NCBI RefSeq assembly: GCF_020880995.1
Contig: NZ_JAJISD010000006.1
Span: forward strand, 124,001 to 188,000
DNA: 64,000 bases
DNA from: Reyranella aquatilis
GTDB taxonomy: Bacteria > Pseudomonadota > Alphaproteobacteria > Reyranellales > Reyranellaceae
Reading direction: 5' to 3'
In this document: one piece after another, positions 1-7,943 of the stretch
How positions within the stretch are numbered: position 1 is the stretch's first letter
Layout of the letters: each line of letters begins with the position of its first letter
The notes under the pieces: model-generated
What the model was told of the DNA's origin: nothing
Databases searched by the model: none
The model's input: only the letters and a program-made list of their open reading frames with translations
Program-made: the position numbers and the translations under genes

Positions 1-434
1 CCGGCCAGACCCAGGACCGGCAGCGCTCGGTCCCGTTCCCGCAACTGCTGGCGCTCTCGGGCGATCCGGAACTGCTGATCTTCAGTCTGCAGGGCGGCGT
101 GCATCAGAAGGACATTCAGACCTTCGGCGCGGGCGGGCTGGTGCACGATGTCGGCCGCGGCATCTTCGATTTCGCCGAGGCCGCGACGGCGCTCTCGCAG
201 CTCGACCTTCTGGTATCGATCGACGCACCGGTCGCCCATCTCGCCGCCGCAATGGGCGTGAAGACCTGGGTGCTGCTGCCGGCCGCCGCGGACTGGCGCT
301 GGCAGCTCGGCGGTGCCGGTGCGCCCTGGTATCCATCGGCTCGTCTCTTCCGGCAGAGCGTACCGGGAGACTGGAGCGACGTGCTGGCCGCCGTGCGGCG
401 CGAACTCGACACCTTGAAGAAACAGGCCGCCTAG
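1..434 (+). CDS. GT9/heptosyltransferase-like protein, C-terminal fragment
   Basis: Only the last 143 residues are in the window; the frame is open from base 3 to a TAG at 432-434. The segment LLVSIDAPVAHLAAAMG followed by TWVLLPAAADWRW is the typical nucleotide-sugar-binding end of the glycosyltransferase 9 (ADP-heptose:LPS heptosyltransferase) fold. It is often the C-terminal part of longer TPR-containing proteins of unknown acceptor specificity. The N-terminus lies outside the window, so a TPR region cannot be confirmed. Its stop codon overlaps the stop of the convergent gene on the other strand (431-433), leaving no room for a terminator. Confidence 0.7.
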   Translation, partial: GQTQDRQRSVPFPQLLALSGDPELLIFSLQGGVHQKDIQTFGAGGLVHDVGRGIFDFAEAATALSQLDLLVSIDAPVAHLAAAMGVKTWVLLPAAADWRWQLGGAGAPWYPSARLFRQSVPGDWSDVLAAVRRELDTLKKQAA

Positions 435-1027
435 AGCGTAGTCCGTCGCAGCGCCTCGACGTCGTCGACATCGTCGAGCGTGTCGGCCAACGCGGTCGTG
501 ACATGCCAAGGGATGCTGGCCAGCGTGTCGGCCAGCACCGTCGCCGTCGACCAAGGCACCTCGTCGAACAGCGTACGCGGCAAGGGCCGCAAGCGTTTCG
601 CGCCCATCAGCCAGAAGCCGCCGTCGCGCGCCGGTCCGAAGACGAGATCGTGCGTGCCCAGCAGCGCGAAGGCGCGCGCCACGTGGCAGGGGCGCATCGC
701 CGGGATGTCGCTGCCGACCAGCACGACGGGGCCGGGCGGTAGGATCTCGAACGGACGCTTCATGCGGTGGCCGAGATCGCCCCGGCGCTGTGGCCGCCGG
801 CGCGCGATCGGCACGAGGCGCCATGCCTGATGCCGGAGCGCGGTGTCGGGTGTGACGAACATCCAGACCGTCCAGCGCGGGTCGCGCGTCAGGCGCTCGA
901 TCTGTGCCGTCAGGATGCGGCGATAGAAGCGGGCCGCTTCCATCGTCCCGATCTCCCCAGCGAGGCGGCGCTTCACGCGACCGGCCTGTGGGGCGCGGGC
1001 GAAGATCACGAGATGGCGTTTCCTCAT
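431..1027 (-). CDS. DUF2064 / TIGR04282-family glycosyltransferase-like protein
   Basis: This is a 198-residue cytoplasmic protein. It begins MRKRHLVIFARAPQAGRVK, the NTP-transferase-like N-terminus of the DUF2064 family (named for arsenosugar biosynthesis, TIGR04282). GSDIPAM and ARDGGFWLMG match the family's sugar-nucleotide site motifs. The ATG at 1027 overlaps the TGA of the upstream gene as ATGA, so the start is well fixed and translation is probably coupled. It is the last gene of a three-gene operon with a GT2 enzyme and a radical SAM protein. The family name suggests sugar transfer, but the substrate in this organism is unknown. Confidence 0.8.
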   Translation of the reverse strand: MRKRHLVIFARAPQAGRVKRRLAGEIGTMEAARFYRRILTAQIERLTRDPRWTVWMFVTPDTALRHQAWRLVPIARRRPQRRGDLGHRMKRPFEILPPGPVVLVGSDIPAMRPCHVARAFALLGTHDLVFGPARDGGFWLMGAKRLRPLPRTLFDEVPWSTATVLADTLASIPWHVTTALADTLDDVDDVEALRRTTL

Positions 1028-1707
1028 CCGTAGAGCCTGCGCAGGAAGTCCGGCGAGACGCCGGCTAAGTACAGCGCGAGGCAGCCCAGGTTGCGCAGCG
1101 GCCGGGCGAGCCAGCCGTCGCGCTCGTAGCGCGCGGCCGACGTGACCGCATCGGCATCGAGCGCCACCAGATTGCGACGGCCGATGCGGCGCACGAGATC
1201 GACGTCCTCCATCAGCGGCATGGGGCGGAAGCCGCCGAGACGTTTGTAAAAGGGGCGCGCGATCAACAGGCCCTGGTCCCCGTAGGGCAGGCCGAAGGTG
1301 CGGCAGCGCCAGGCGGCGAGGCTCTCGACCCGTCGCGCGCGCGGATCGGCGGTATCGAAGCGCAGCCGGAAGTAGCCGGCCTTGTCGTGGTTGGCGGGGG
1401 ACGAGATGAAGTTCGCGACGACCTCGCCTGCGCCCGGATCGAGCCGCGTGTCGGCATGCAGGAACAGCAGCCACGCCGCATCGCCGGTTGCGGCACCGAC
1501 GCCCAGTTGTCCGCCGCGTCCCGGTGGTGCGGTCACGATACGGGCGCCGGCGTTCCGGGCGAGCGACACCGTGCCGTCTTCGGATCCGCCATCGCAGACC
1601 GTGGTCGAGATCGGGATGCCGGGAGGAGAGGGGAGCGCAGCGAGCGTCTGGCTGAGCGTACGGCCGGCGTTGAGCGTCGGGATGATGATGTCGAGGGTCG
1701 TCGTCAC
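1024..1707 (-). CDS. TIGR04283-family glycosyltransferase (GT2)
   Basis: This 227-residue protein has a GT-A fold N-terminus: LDIIIPTLNAGRTL, then CDGGSEDGT, then a FLHADTRLDPGA segment carrying the metal-binding Asp-x-Asp equivalent. These are hallmarks of the family TIGR04283 (glycosyltransferase linked to arsenosugar biosynthesis). Translation starts at GTG 1707, whose last bases form GTGA with the stop of the radical SAM gene, and ends in an ATGA overlap with the DUF2064 gene. The C-terminus has a hydrophobic stretch (LRNLGCLALYLAGV) that may touch the membrane. The acceptor is unknown; because the radical SAM partner is not canonical ArsS, an arsenosugar role is only a possibility. Confidence 0.8.
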   Translation of the reverse strand: MTTTLDIIIPTLNAGRTLSQTLAALPSPPGIPISTTVCDGGSEDGTVSLARNAGARIVTAPPGRGGQLGVGAATGDAAWLLFLHADTRLDPGAGEVVANFISSPANHDKAGYFRLRFDTADPRARRVESLAAWRCRTFGLPYGDQGLLIARPFYKRLGGFRPMPLMEDVDLVRRIGRRNLVALDADAVTSAARYERDGWLARPLRNLGCLALYLAGVSPDFLRRLYG

Positions 1708-2645
1708 GCGCTGCAGGCGGCCCCGCCCAGCACGCAGAACTTGGCGCAATGGGGGTGGTTGAGACGTACCGCTCCGACACTCTCGGCCAGCGTCCCGCCC
1801 AGTTCGAACTGCGGATCGTAGGGCAGCAGCGTACAGGCCACGACGGCGGGCCGTTCCGCGCCCTTGCGCTTCACCACCATGCGAGCCGAGGCGCACATCA
1901 CGCTGTCGGGCGACTTCTTCAGGATGCCCCAACAGGCCGTCGTTATCTCGGGCACGTCGACGGTCGGGTCCATCTCCGGGAACAGGACCAGCGTGGCCGC
2001 ATCCTGCGCGTCGATGGGAACACCCAGGCGCGCGAACAGCCGCGCGTAGCCGGCGCGCACCTCGTCGTCGGTCTCGTTCGAGAAGTGGCGGCCGGCGACA
2101 TGGACGTCGAAGCCGGCTTCGGCGAGCCAGACGAGGCCGTCGATCGTCGGCTTCCAGCTTCGCAGGCCGCGCTCCTCCTCGTGCAGCGATCGTTCGTGGT
2201 GATCGACGGACACCCGGATCGTCAGGCTGCTGCGTCCGTGACGGGCCAGCAGATCGAGCAGGGCCGGCTTCATCTTGTGCATTGGCTTCATGGCGTTGGT
2301 CAGCACCATGGCCTTGAGGCCACGCGACAGCACCTCGTCGAGCATCGCCGGCAGCTCGGGGTTCATGAAGGGTTCGCCGCCGGTGAAGCCGATCAGCTTC
2401 GTGGCGTGGCCGTCGCGCTCAATCTCTTCTAGATAGCCCGTGACCTCGGCCGCCGTCAGGTAGACCAGCCGATCGTTGCGCGGAGAGGATTCGATGTAGC
2501 AGTTGCGGCAGGTGAGGTTGCAGAGCGTGCCGGTGTTGAACCACAGCGTCTCGAGAGACTTAAGCGCCACGTGCGCGCGTGGCTCGCCCTTCGCCGTGGT
2601 CCGGGCGTCCTTGAATTTCGCAGGATCCAGCAAGACCGGCAGCAT
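1704..2645 (-). CDS. radical SAM protein with Cys-rich C-terminus
   Basis: The protein has 313 residues. The cluster motif CNLTCRNC (C42, C46, C49) is the CxxxCxxC that binds the SAM [4Fe-4S] cluster, and TGGEP at 88-92 is the SAM-binding GGE motif. The C-terminal third has further cysteines (CWGILKK, VMCASA, VACTLLP, HCAKFC, AACSA), suggesting an auxiliary SPASM-like cluster. I chose the ATG at 2645 because upstream codons lack family-like sequence. It is the first gene of the coupled operon with two glycosyltransferases, so it may make or modify the sugar acceptor. It differs from ArsS around the cluster (ETLWFNTGTLC). Reaction unknown. Confidence 0.82.
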   Translation of the reverse strand: MLPVLLDPAKFKDARTTAKGEPRAHVALKSLETLWFNTGTLCNLTCRNCYIESSPRNDRLVYLTAAEVTGYLEEIERDGHATKLIGFTGGEPFMNPELPAMLDEVLSRGLKAMVLTNAMKPMHKMKPALLDLLARHGRSSLTIRVSVDHHERSLHEEERGLRSWKPTIDGLVWLAEAGFDVHVAGRHFSNETDDEVRAGYARLFARLGVPIDAQDAATLVLFPEMDPTVDVPEITTACWGILKKSPDSVMCASARMVVKRKGAERPAVVACTLLPYDPQFELGGTLAESVGAVRLNHPHCAKFCVLGGAACSA

Positions 2646-2793
2646 CGATTGAAACCTGTACGCACGTCGACGAGCGAGCCTAGCACAGTTCGTGCAATGG
2701 AATGGTGGGTTCCGGGCGGTAACTCGATCACATGTGCGCGTCTCGACCGTGTGGCCAAGCTTCGCTACGGTCAATCAACACAAGGGGATTTCC

Positions 2794-3375
2794 ATGCTCG
2801 ACGACAAGGCGCTTGCCACCATCTTCCGCGAAGCCCGCACGCACAACGGCTGGCTCGACAAGCCGGTGACCGACCAGCAGCTGCACGAAATCTACGATCT
2901 CATGAAGTGGGGTCCGACTTCGGCCAACTGCCAGCCCGCGCGCATCGTCTTCGTGCGCACCAAGGAGGGCAAGGAGAAGCTCAAGCCGGCGCTGAGCGCG
3001 GGCAACACCGAGAAGACGATGACGGCGCCGGTGACGGCGATCCTGGCCTACGATTCGGAATTCTTCGAGCACCTGCCGCGGATGTTCCCGCACGACCAGA
3101 CGGCGATCCACTGGTTCAAGGGCAAGCCCTCGGCCGAACCCACCGCGTTCCGCAACGGCACCCTGCAGGGCGCCTACCTGATCATCGCGGCGCGCGCGCT
3201 CGGCCTCGACTGCGGCGCCATGAGCGGCTTCGACAATGCCAAGGTCGACGCGGCGTTCTTTCCCGACGGCAAGTTCAAGACGAACTTCCTGTGCAACATC
3301 GGCTACGGCGATCACTCCAAGGTGTTCGCCCGCAGCCCGCGCTTCGCGTTCGACGAAGTCTGCAAGATCGTGTGA
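2794..3375 (+). CDS. rutE: malonic semialdehyde reductase RutE-like (nitroreductase family)
   Basis: This 193-residue nitroreductase-fold flavoprotein matches E. coli RutE from end to end in memory: ARTHNGW near the start, [10 protein letters not shown], the SGN and TAPVTAI segments, [13 protein letters not shown], and a CNIGYGD close to the C-terminus. RutE-type enzymes reduce malonic semialdehyde to 3-hydroxypropionate with NAD(P)H during uracil breakdown. No other rut genes are nearby, so here it may act as a general 3-oxo acid or nitro reductase. The ATG at 2794 follows an AAGGGGA ribosome site. It is divergent from the radical SAM operon and ends in a strong hairpin. Confidence 0.82.
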   Translation: MLDDKALATIFREARTHNGWLDKPVTDQQLHEIYDLMKWGPTSANCQPARIVFVRTKEGKEKLKPALSAGNTEKTMTAPVTAILAYDSEFFEHLPRMFPHDQTAIHWFKGKPSAEPTAFRNGTLQGAYLIIAARALGLDCGAMSGFDNAKVDAAFFPDGKFKTNFLCNIGYGDHSKVFARSPRFAFDEVCKIV

Positions 3376-3380
3376 GAATC

Positions 3381-3411
3381 TTCACCTCTCCCGTCACGCG
3401 GGGGAGGTGAA
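3381..3411. terminator. hairpin between convergent genes
   Basis: The arms TTCACCTCTCCCG and CGGGGGAGGTGAA pair over 13 bp with one wobble and a five-base loop. The hairpin sits just after the RutE-like stop and before the end of the convergent LysE gene. A run of A follows on the plus strand, that is T on the minus strand, so it could end transcripts from either side, best from the minus strand. Confidence 0.6.
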
Positions 3412-3433
3412 AAGGGACGAACGTCGGCGGATC

Positions 3434-4129
3434 CTAAAGCCCGAAGAACGCCCCGATCTGCTTCCAGGGCAGCGGCAGCAGCGAGATCAGCGCCGCCAGC
3501 CCGAAGCCCAGGATGACCGCGCCCGAGCCGCGGTTGAGCCACAGGAGGCCGGCGCCGGTGAAGCGGGCGCGCAGCGACACCGATGCGGTGCAGATGATCG
3601 TCCACCAGGCGAGCGCGCCGCAGAACACCGACGCGACCAGCAGGGTGGCGTCGGGCAGGCTGGCGCCGACCCCGGCCAGGTTGCGTCCGGCGAAGGCCGC
3701 GCCGAAGGCCATAACGGTGAGCGGATTGAACACCGTGATGAAGAAGCTCGAACTGGCATAGTGGAAGTGCGTCGAGAACGTATGCTCGCGATCGTCGGCG
3801 ACGGGATCGCCGACGTTGCGCGGCCGGTGGCGCATCGTCGTCCAGCCCATGATCACCAGCACGAGCCCGCCGATGCCGAGCAGCCAGGCTTCGCGTTCGA
3901 TCACGAACTGCTGCACGAAGGAGAGGCCGAAGGCCGCGACCGCGCCGAACACCGCGTCGCCCAGCGCCGCGCCGATTCCCGTCATGTAGCCCGCCATGGC
4001 GCCGACCGTGATCGAGCGGCGGATGCACAACGCGGCGGCGGGTCCGACCGGGACGGCAATGAGGAAGCCGATGGCCGCGCCCTCGATGGCGAGCGCTATG
4101 GGATTGAAGACGAAGCCGGGCACGTCCAT
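3434..4129 (-). CDS. LysE/ArgO-family amino acid exporter
   Basis: This 231-residue integral membrane protein has about six hydrophobic segments. The N-terminal block GFLIAVPVGPAAALCIRRS is the family signature of LysE/RhtB translocators, and NPLTVMAF near the middle is the second conserved Asn-Pro motif. Such proteins export amino acids or related small metabolites, driven by the proton gradient. It lies 7 bp downstream of pdxY on the same strand and is probably co-transcribed. The substrate cannot be read from the sequence. Confidence 0.8.
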   Translation of the reverse strand: MDVPGFVFNPIALAIEGAAIGFLIAVPVGPAAALCIRRSITVGAMAGYMTGIGAALGDAVFGAVAAFGLSFVQQFVIEREAWLLGIGGLVLVIMGWTTMRHRPRNVGDPVADDREHTFSTHFHYASSSFFITVFNPLTVMAFGAAFAGRNLAGVGASLPDATLLVASVFCGALAWWTIICTASVSLRARFTGAGLLWLNRGSGAVILGFGLAALISLLPLPWKQIGAFFGL

Positions 4130-4136
4130 CGCGCGC

Positions 4137-4988
4137 CTAAAGCCTCTCGGCTCTGAAGACGCGCGGCGGCGCGACCAGCCGGTCCTGCGCCGCCACGAGC
4201 TGCAATTCGCGCTCGCCCATCGCCTGCGTGGCCTCGAGCACCGCGAAGATCGACGAGGCGGCTTTGCTCAGCGCTTCGGGGATTTCGTCGCCCGAAATCC
4301 AATGGGCGGTGAACAGGGCGGCGACGGCGTCGCCGGTGCCATTGGGTGCGATGGGGAAGCCGATCATGGGCGTTGCAACGCGCCACGCGGCCTCCCGCGT
4401 CACCGCGACCATTTCGATCCCGTCGGGTGGGGCATCCGCCCGGCGCAGGCTGGTGATCAGGGCGAGCCGCGGCCCCTGGAGCAGCAGGCGGGCCGCCGCC
4501 AGCGCCTCGTCCATCGTCGACACCGTGCGGCCTGTCAGCAGTTCCAGCTCGAAGTGGTTGGGCGTAACGAGGTCGGCGGCCGGGATGGCGCGGTCGCGGA
4601 AGAAGGCCTCGATGCCCGGCCTCACGTAGACGCCGGTGTCGATGTCGCCCAGCACGGGATCGCAGCACCAGACGGCGCGCGGGTTGGCGGATCGCACGCG
4701 GCCTGCGGCATCGAGCACGACGTCGGCCAGTGCGGCATCGCCGACATAGCCCGTCAGCACCCCGTCGCAGCGTTGCAGTTGCCCGAGCGCCTCGATTCCC
4801 TGGACGATCTCGCTCACCTGCTCGGCCGAGGCGGCGCGACCGCGCCAGGCGCCGTAGCCCGTGTGGTTCGAGAATTCGACCGTGTTCACCGCCCAGACCT
4901 CGTGGCCCAATCGTTGCAGGGGAAAGGTTGCCGCACGATTGCCGACGTAGCCGTAGGCGACATGGCTCTGGAGGGACAGGAAGCGCAT
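4137..4988 (-). CDS. pdxY: pyridoxal kinase PdxY
   Basis: The 283-residue ribokinase-fold enzyme carries SHVAYGYVGNRAA at 8-20, NTVEFSNHTGYG at 35-46, TPNHFELELLTG at 142-153 and the catalytic anion-hole/base motif GTGD at 217-220. These are the hallmarks of PdxY, which phosphorylates pyridoxal to PLP in the vitamin B6 salvage pathway in the cytoplasm. Length matches E. coli PdxY (287). The ATG at 4988 is the first codon giving the conserved N-terminus. It shares an intergenic region with the divergent CitE-like gene and is followed closely by the LysE exporter. Confidence 0.9.
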   Translation of the reverse strand: MRFLSLQSHVAYGYVGNRAATFPLQRLGHEVWAVNTVEFSNHTGYGAWRGRAASAEQVSEIVQGIEALGQLQRCDGVLTGYVGDAALADVVLDAAGRVRSANPRAVWCCDPVLGDIDTGVYVRPGIEAFFRDRAIPAADLVTPNHFELELLTGRTVSTMDEALAAARLLLQGPRLALITSLRRADAPPDGIEMVAVTREAAWRVATPMIGFPIAPNGTGDAVAALFTAHWISGDEIPEALSKAASSIFAVLEATQAMGERELQLVAAQDRLVAPPRVFRAERL

Positions 4989-5056
4989 GGCCGGCGGCAC
5001 CTTGCCACAAGGAGGACCGTCATTATAGTCCGCCGCGTTTTCGGGGAGACCTCCAG

Positions 5057-5938
5057 ATGTCGATGACCGTCCGTCCGCGCCGCAGCGTTCTCTACATGCC
5101 GGGCGCCAACACGCGCGCCCTGGAGAAGGCGCGCACCCTGCCGGCCGACGCGCTGATCTTCGACCTAGAGGACGCGGTCGCGCCCGACGCCAAGGAGACC
5201 GCCCGCGCCAACGTCGTCGCCGCGGCGCAGAGCAGGGGCTACGGCAAGCGCGAGATCGCGATCCGCTGCAACGGTCTCGGCACACCCTGGGGCAAGGCCG
5301 ACATCGCCGCGATCGCGAAGTCGGGCGCCGATGCCATCGTGGTGCCGAAGGTCGAGAGCGCCGCCGAGGTGGCCACCGTCGTCGGTCTGCTCGATGCGGC
5401 CGGCGCGCCGGCGTCGATGGCGATCTGGGCCATGATGGAGACGCCCAAGGGCATCCTGCGCGCCGAAGAGGTGGCCGGATCGCATCCGCGGCTCGCCCTG
5501 TTCGTCATGGGCACCAACGACCTCGTGAAGGACATGAAGGCGCGCCACACGCCGATGCGCCTGCCGATGGTGACGGCGCTCGGGCTCGGCATGCTCGCCG
5601 CCCGCGCGCACGGCCTCACCATCCTCGACGGCGTCTACAACGATATTCAGGACGCCGAGGGCTTCCGGGCGGTCTGCCAGCAGGGCCTGGAAATGGGCTT
5701 CGACGGTAAGACGCTGATCCATCCCAGCCAGGTCGAGCCCTGCAACGAAGTATTTGCGCCCTCGAGCGCCGAACTGGAAGTGGCGGCCAGGATCGTCTCC
5801 GCCTTCAAGGCCGCGCAGGCCGAGGGCAAGGGGGTCGTCACGGTCGATGGACGGATGATCGAGAATCTCCACGTCGAGCAGGCCGAGCGCGCTCTGGCGC
5901 TGGCCTCGGCGATCAAGGAACTCCAGGCGGCAACGTGA
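5057..5938 (+). CDS. CitE-like CoA ester lyase (malyl/methylmalyl-CoA lyase type)
   Basis: This 293-residue HpcH/HpaI-superfamily protein has RRSVLYMPGANTRALEKA at the start, the metal-binding LIFDLEDAV, the CoA-site Arg in IAIRCNG, VVPKVESA and AMMETPKGIL. These belong to CitE-like lyases that cleave or form malyl-CoA-type esters (for example L-malyl-CoA or beta-methylmalyl-CoA lyase). Its stop overlaps the start of a double-MaoC hydratase as GTGA. That pairing suggests interconversion of glyoxylate plus propionyl-CoA with methylmalyl-CoA and mesaconyl-CoA, as in the ethylmalonyl-CoA pathway. Exact substrate is inferred. An ATG two codons downstream is an alternative start. Confidence 0.85.
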   Translation: MSMTVRPRRSVLYMPGANTRALEKARTLPADALIFDLEDAVAPDAKETARANVVAAAQSRGYGKREIAIRCNGLGTPWGKADIAAIAKSGADAIVVPKVESAAEVATVVGLLDAAGAPASMAIWAMMETPKGILRAEEVAGSHPRLALFVMGTNDLVKDMKARHTPMRLPMVTALGLGMLAARAHGLTILDGVYNDIQDAEGFRAVCQQGLEMGFDGKTLIHPSQVEPCNEVFAPSSAELEVAARIVSAFKAAQAEGKGVVTVDGRMIENLHVEQAERALALASAIKELQAAT

Positions 5939-7008
5939 GCGCGACCACCATGAGCAAGACCAGCAACGGCAACTTCTTCGAGGATTTCCGGGTCGGGCAG
6001 GAATTCCGCCACGCCACCCCGCGCACGCTGACCGAGGCCGATGCGGCGCTCAACGTCGCGCTTTATGGATCGCGCTTCGCCGTCAATTCGTCGGACGAGT
6101 TCGCACGGGCGATCGGACTGCCGCGCGCACCGCTCGACGATCTGCTGGTCTTCCACGTCGTCATCGGCAAGACGGTGCCGGACATCTCGCTGAACGCCGT
6201 CGCCAATCTCGGCTATGCCGAGTTCCGCTGGGGCGTGCCGGTCTATCCCGGCGACACGCTGTCGGCCAAATCGACCGTGCTCGGCCTGCGCGAGAATTCC
6301 AACAAGACCAGCGGCGTCGTCTGGGTGCGCTCGACCGGCGTCAACCAGAAGGGCGAAATGGTGCTCGACTACGTGCGCTGGGTGATGGTGCACAAGCGCG
6401 ACCCGCAGGCGCCGGTGCAGCCGGTCGTCGTGCCGAAGACCGCGCCCTCGGTGAAGCCGGAGGATCTCGTCGTGCCGGCCGGGCTCTCGATCGCCGGCTA
6501 CGACGACGGCGCCGCTGGCTCGTCGCATCGCTGGGAAGACTATGCGCCAGGCGAGCGGATCGACCATGTGAGCGGCATGACGGTCGAGGACTCCGACCAC
6601 ATGTTCTCGACGCGGCTGTACCAGAACACCGCGCGCGTCCATTTCGATGCCTACGCGGGCAAGCAGACGCGGTTCGGTCGGCGCCTGGCCTATGGCGGTC
6701 ACGTCATCTCGCTGATGCGGGCGCTGTCGTTCAACGGGCTGGCCAACGGCTTCCGGGTCGCCGCCTTCAACGCCGGCAGCCATGTCGGTCCCACCTTCGG
6801 CGGCGACACGATCTATGCCTGGTCGGAGGTGCTCGAAAGCGCGCCGCTGCCGGGTCGCGCGGATGTCGGTGCTCTGAGAATAAGAAGCATTGCGACAAAG
6901 GACTGCCCGTGTGGCGACTGGCCGGGCAAGGGGGCCGACGGCAAATATCATCCCGCGGTGGTGCTCGATCTCGACTACTGGGTGCTGATGCCCAGGCGCC
7001 TCGGTTAG
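5935..7008 (+). CDS. double-MaoC (hot-dog) dehydratase, mesaconyl-CoA hydratase-like
   Basis: The 357-residue protein has two hot-dog halves. The first (about 15-165) begins FFEDFRVGQEFRHATPRTLTE; the second (about 185-350) begins RWEDYAPGERIDHVSGMTVE and contains YGGHVISLMRALSF. This arrangement and length fit mesaconyl-CoA hydratase (Mch), which interconverts mesaconyl-CoA and beta-methylmalyl-CoA. The GTG start at 5935 overlaps the TGA of the CitE-like gene; an ATG at 5950 is a possible alternative. Co-translation with a CoA ester lyase supports a role in acetyl-CoA/propionyl-CoA assimilation. A different enoyl-CoA substrate cannot be excluded. Confidence 0.82.
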   Translation: MSATTMSKTSNGNFFEDFRVGQEFRHATPRTLTEADAALNVALYGSRFAVNSSDEFARAIGLPRAPLDDLLVFHVVIGKTVPDISLNAVANLGYAEFRWGVPVYPGDTLSAKSTVLGLRENSNKTSGVVWVRSTGVNQKGEMVLDYVRWVMVHKRDPQAPVQPVVVPKTAPSVKPEDLVVPAGLSIAGYDDGAAGSSHRWEDYAPGERIDHVSGMTVEDSDHMFSTRLYQNTARVHFDAYAGKQTRFGRRLAYGGHVISLMRALSFNGLANGFRVAAFNAGSHVGPTFGGDTIYAWSEVLESAPLPGRADVGALRIRSIATKDCPCGDWPGKGADGKYHPAVVLDLDYWVLMPRRLG

Positions 7009-7078
7009 CGCCGCCGCTCGGCAGGCGGATTTCCGCTTGCAAATCCGGGGCTTACCGCGCGTGCGACGCCGACATTCG

Positions 7079-7106
7079 TTGACTTGATGCGGTCGGGCGC
7101 TACATA
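7079..7106 (+). promoter_or_regulatory. candidate sigma-70 promoter of sdhCDAB
   Basis: TTGACT at 7079-7084 and TACATA at 7101-7106 are separated by 16 bp, and the box lies about 40 bp upstream of the sdhC ATG. The 136-bp gap between the MaoC stop and sdhC holds no other feature. Confidence 0.4.
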
Positions 7107-7144
7107 CACCAGCAGCCGATATCGGCATTTAGAGGTTTTTACGG

Positions 7145-7543
7145 ATGAGCGTCGCCAACCGGCCGGTGCATCGGCCGCTTTCTCCGCACTTGCAGGTCTA
7201 CCGCCCGCAGCTCACCTCGGTCCTTTCGATTCTGCACCGCGCGACCGGAATTGCCCTGTCGGTGGGTGCCCTCTACCTCGCGACCTGGGTCGTGTTCGCC
7301 GCGGCGAGCCCCTCGACCTACGCGACGTTCCAGGGCTTCAACGGATCGATCGTCGGCCGCTTCGTGCTGGGAGGCTGGCTGTTCAGCCTGTTCTTCCACC
7401 TGTTCAACGGCATCCGGCATCTGTTCTGGGACATGGGCTACGGCTTCGAGATCAAGGAAGCCTATCGCAGCGGCTGGATCGTGGTGGTGGCGGCCCTCGT
7501 GGCGACGGCCGCTTCCTGGATCGTCGGCCTGCGGCTGGTCTGA
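7145..7543 (+). CDS. sdhC: succinate dehydrogenase cytochrome b556 subunit
   Basis: This 132-residue membrane anchor has RPLSPHLQVYRPQLTSVLSI and HRATGIALS near the N-terminus, the SdhC family signature, and HLFNGIRHLFWD with the heme-ligand histidine region. Three hydrophobic helices are visible. It forms the inner-membrane quinone site of complex II together with SdhD. It is the first gene of sdhCDAB, with the gene order normal for alphaproteobacteria. Confidence 0.95.
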   Translation: MSVANRPVHRPLSPHLQVYRPQLTSVLSILHRATGIALSVGALYLATWVVFAAASPSTYATFQGFNGSIVGRFVLGGWLFSLFFHLFNGIRHLFWDMGYGFEIKEAYRSGWIVVVAALVATAASWIVGLRLV

Positions 7544-7553
7544 GGAGCATCCC

Positions 7554-7940
7554 ATGAGCAGCGATCTCCGAAGCCATCTCGGCCGCGCCCGCGGCCTCGG
7601 TTCCGCCAAGAGCGGCGTTCATCACTTTTGGGTGCAGCGTCTCACCGCCGTCGCGCTGATCCCGCTGGCCGTCTGGTTCGCCGTCTCGCTGGTGACGCTG
7701 AGCGGCGCCGACTACGCGATGGTGCGGGCCTGGATCGGTTCGCCGTTCGTGATGGTGTTGCTGATCCTCACCATTGTCATCGGGCTGCATCATGCCCAAC
7801 TCGGCATCCAGGTGGTGATCGAGGACTATGTCCACAACGACGGCGCCAAGCTGGCGATGATCGTCGGCGTCAAGTTCATCGCGGTATTCTTCGGGCTGGC
7901 GGCAGCGGTCGCCATCCTGCGTATCGGTTTCGGAGGCTAA
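7554..7940 (+). CDS. sdhD: succinate dehydrogenase hydrophobic anchor subunit
   Basis: The protein has 128 residues and starts at ATG 7554, 10 bp after sdhC. SAKSGVHHFWVQRLTAVALI is the typical SdhD beginning, and IGLHHAQLGIQVVIEDYVH holds the heme-binding His and conserved Asp-Tyr. Three transmembrane helices are apparent. With SdhC it anchors SdhAB and binds heme b and ubiquinone. sdhA follows after only 3 bp. Confidence 0.94.
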   Translation: MSSDLRSHLGRARGLGSAKSGVHHFWVQRLTAVALIPLAVWFAVSLVTLSGADYAMVRAWIGSPFVMVLLILTIVIGLHHAQLGIQVVIEDYVHNDGAKLAMIVGVKFIAVFFGLAAAVAILRIGFGG

Positions 7941-7943
7941 GTC

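Noticed and set aside
5647..7128. Long open frame antisense to the CitE-like and MaoC genes
   Set aside because: Low-complexity composition, no ribosome site, and it covers two genes with clear motifs.
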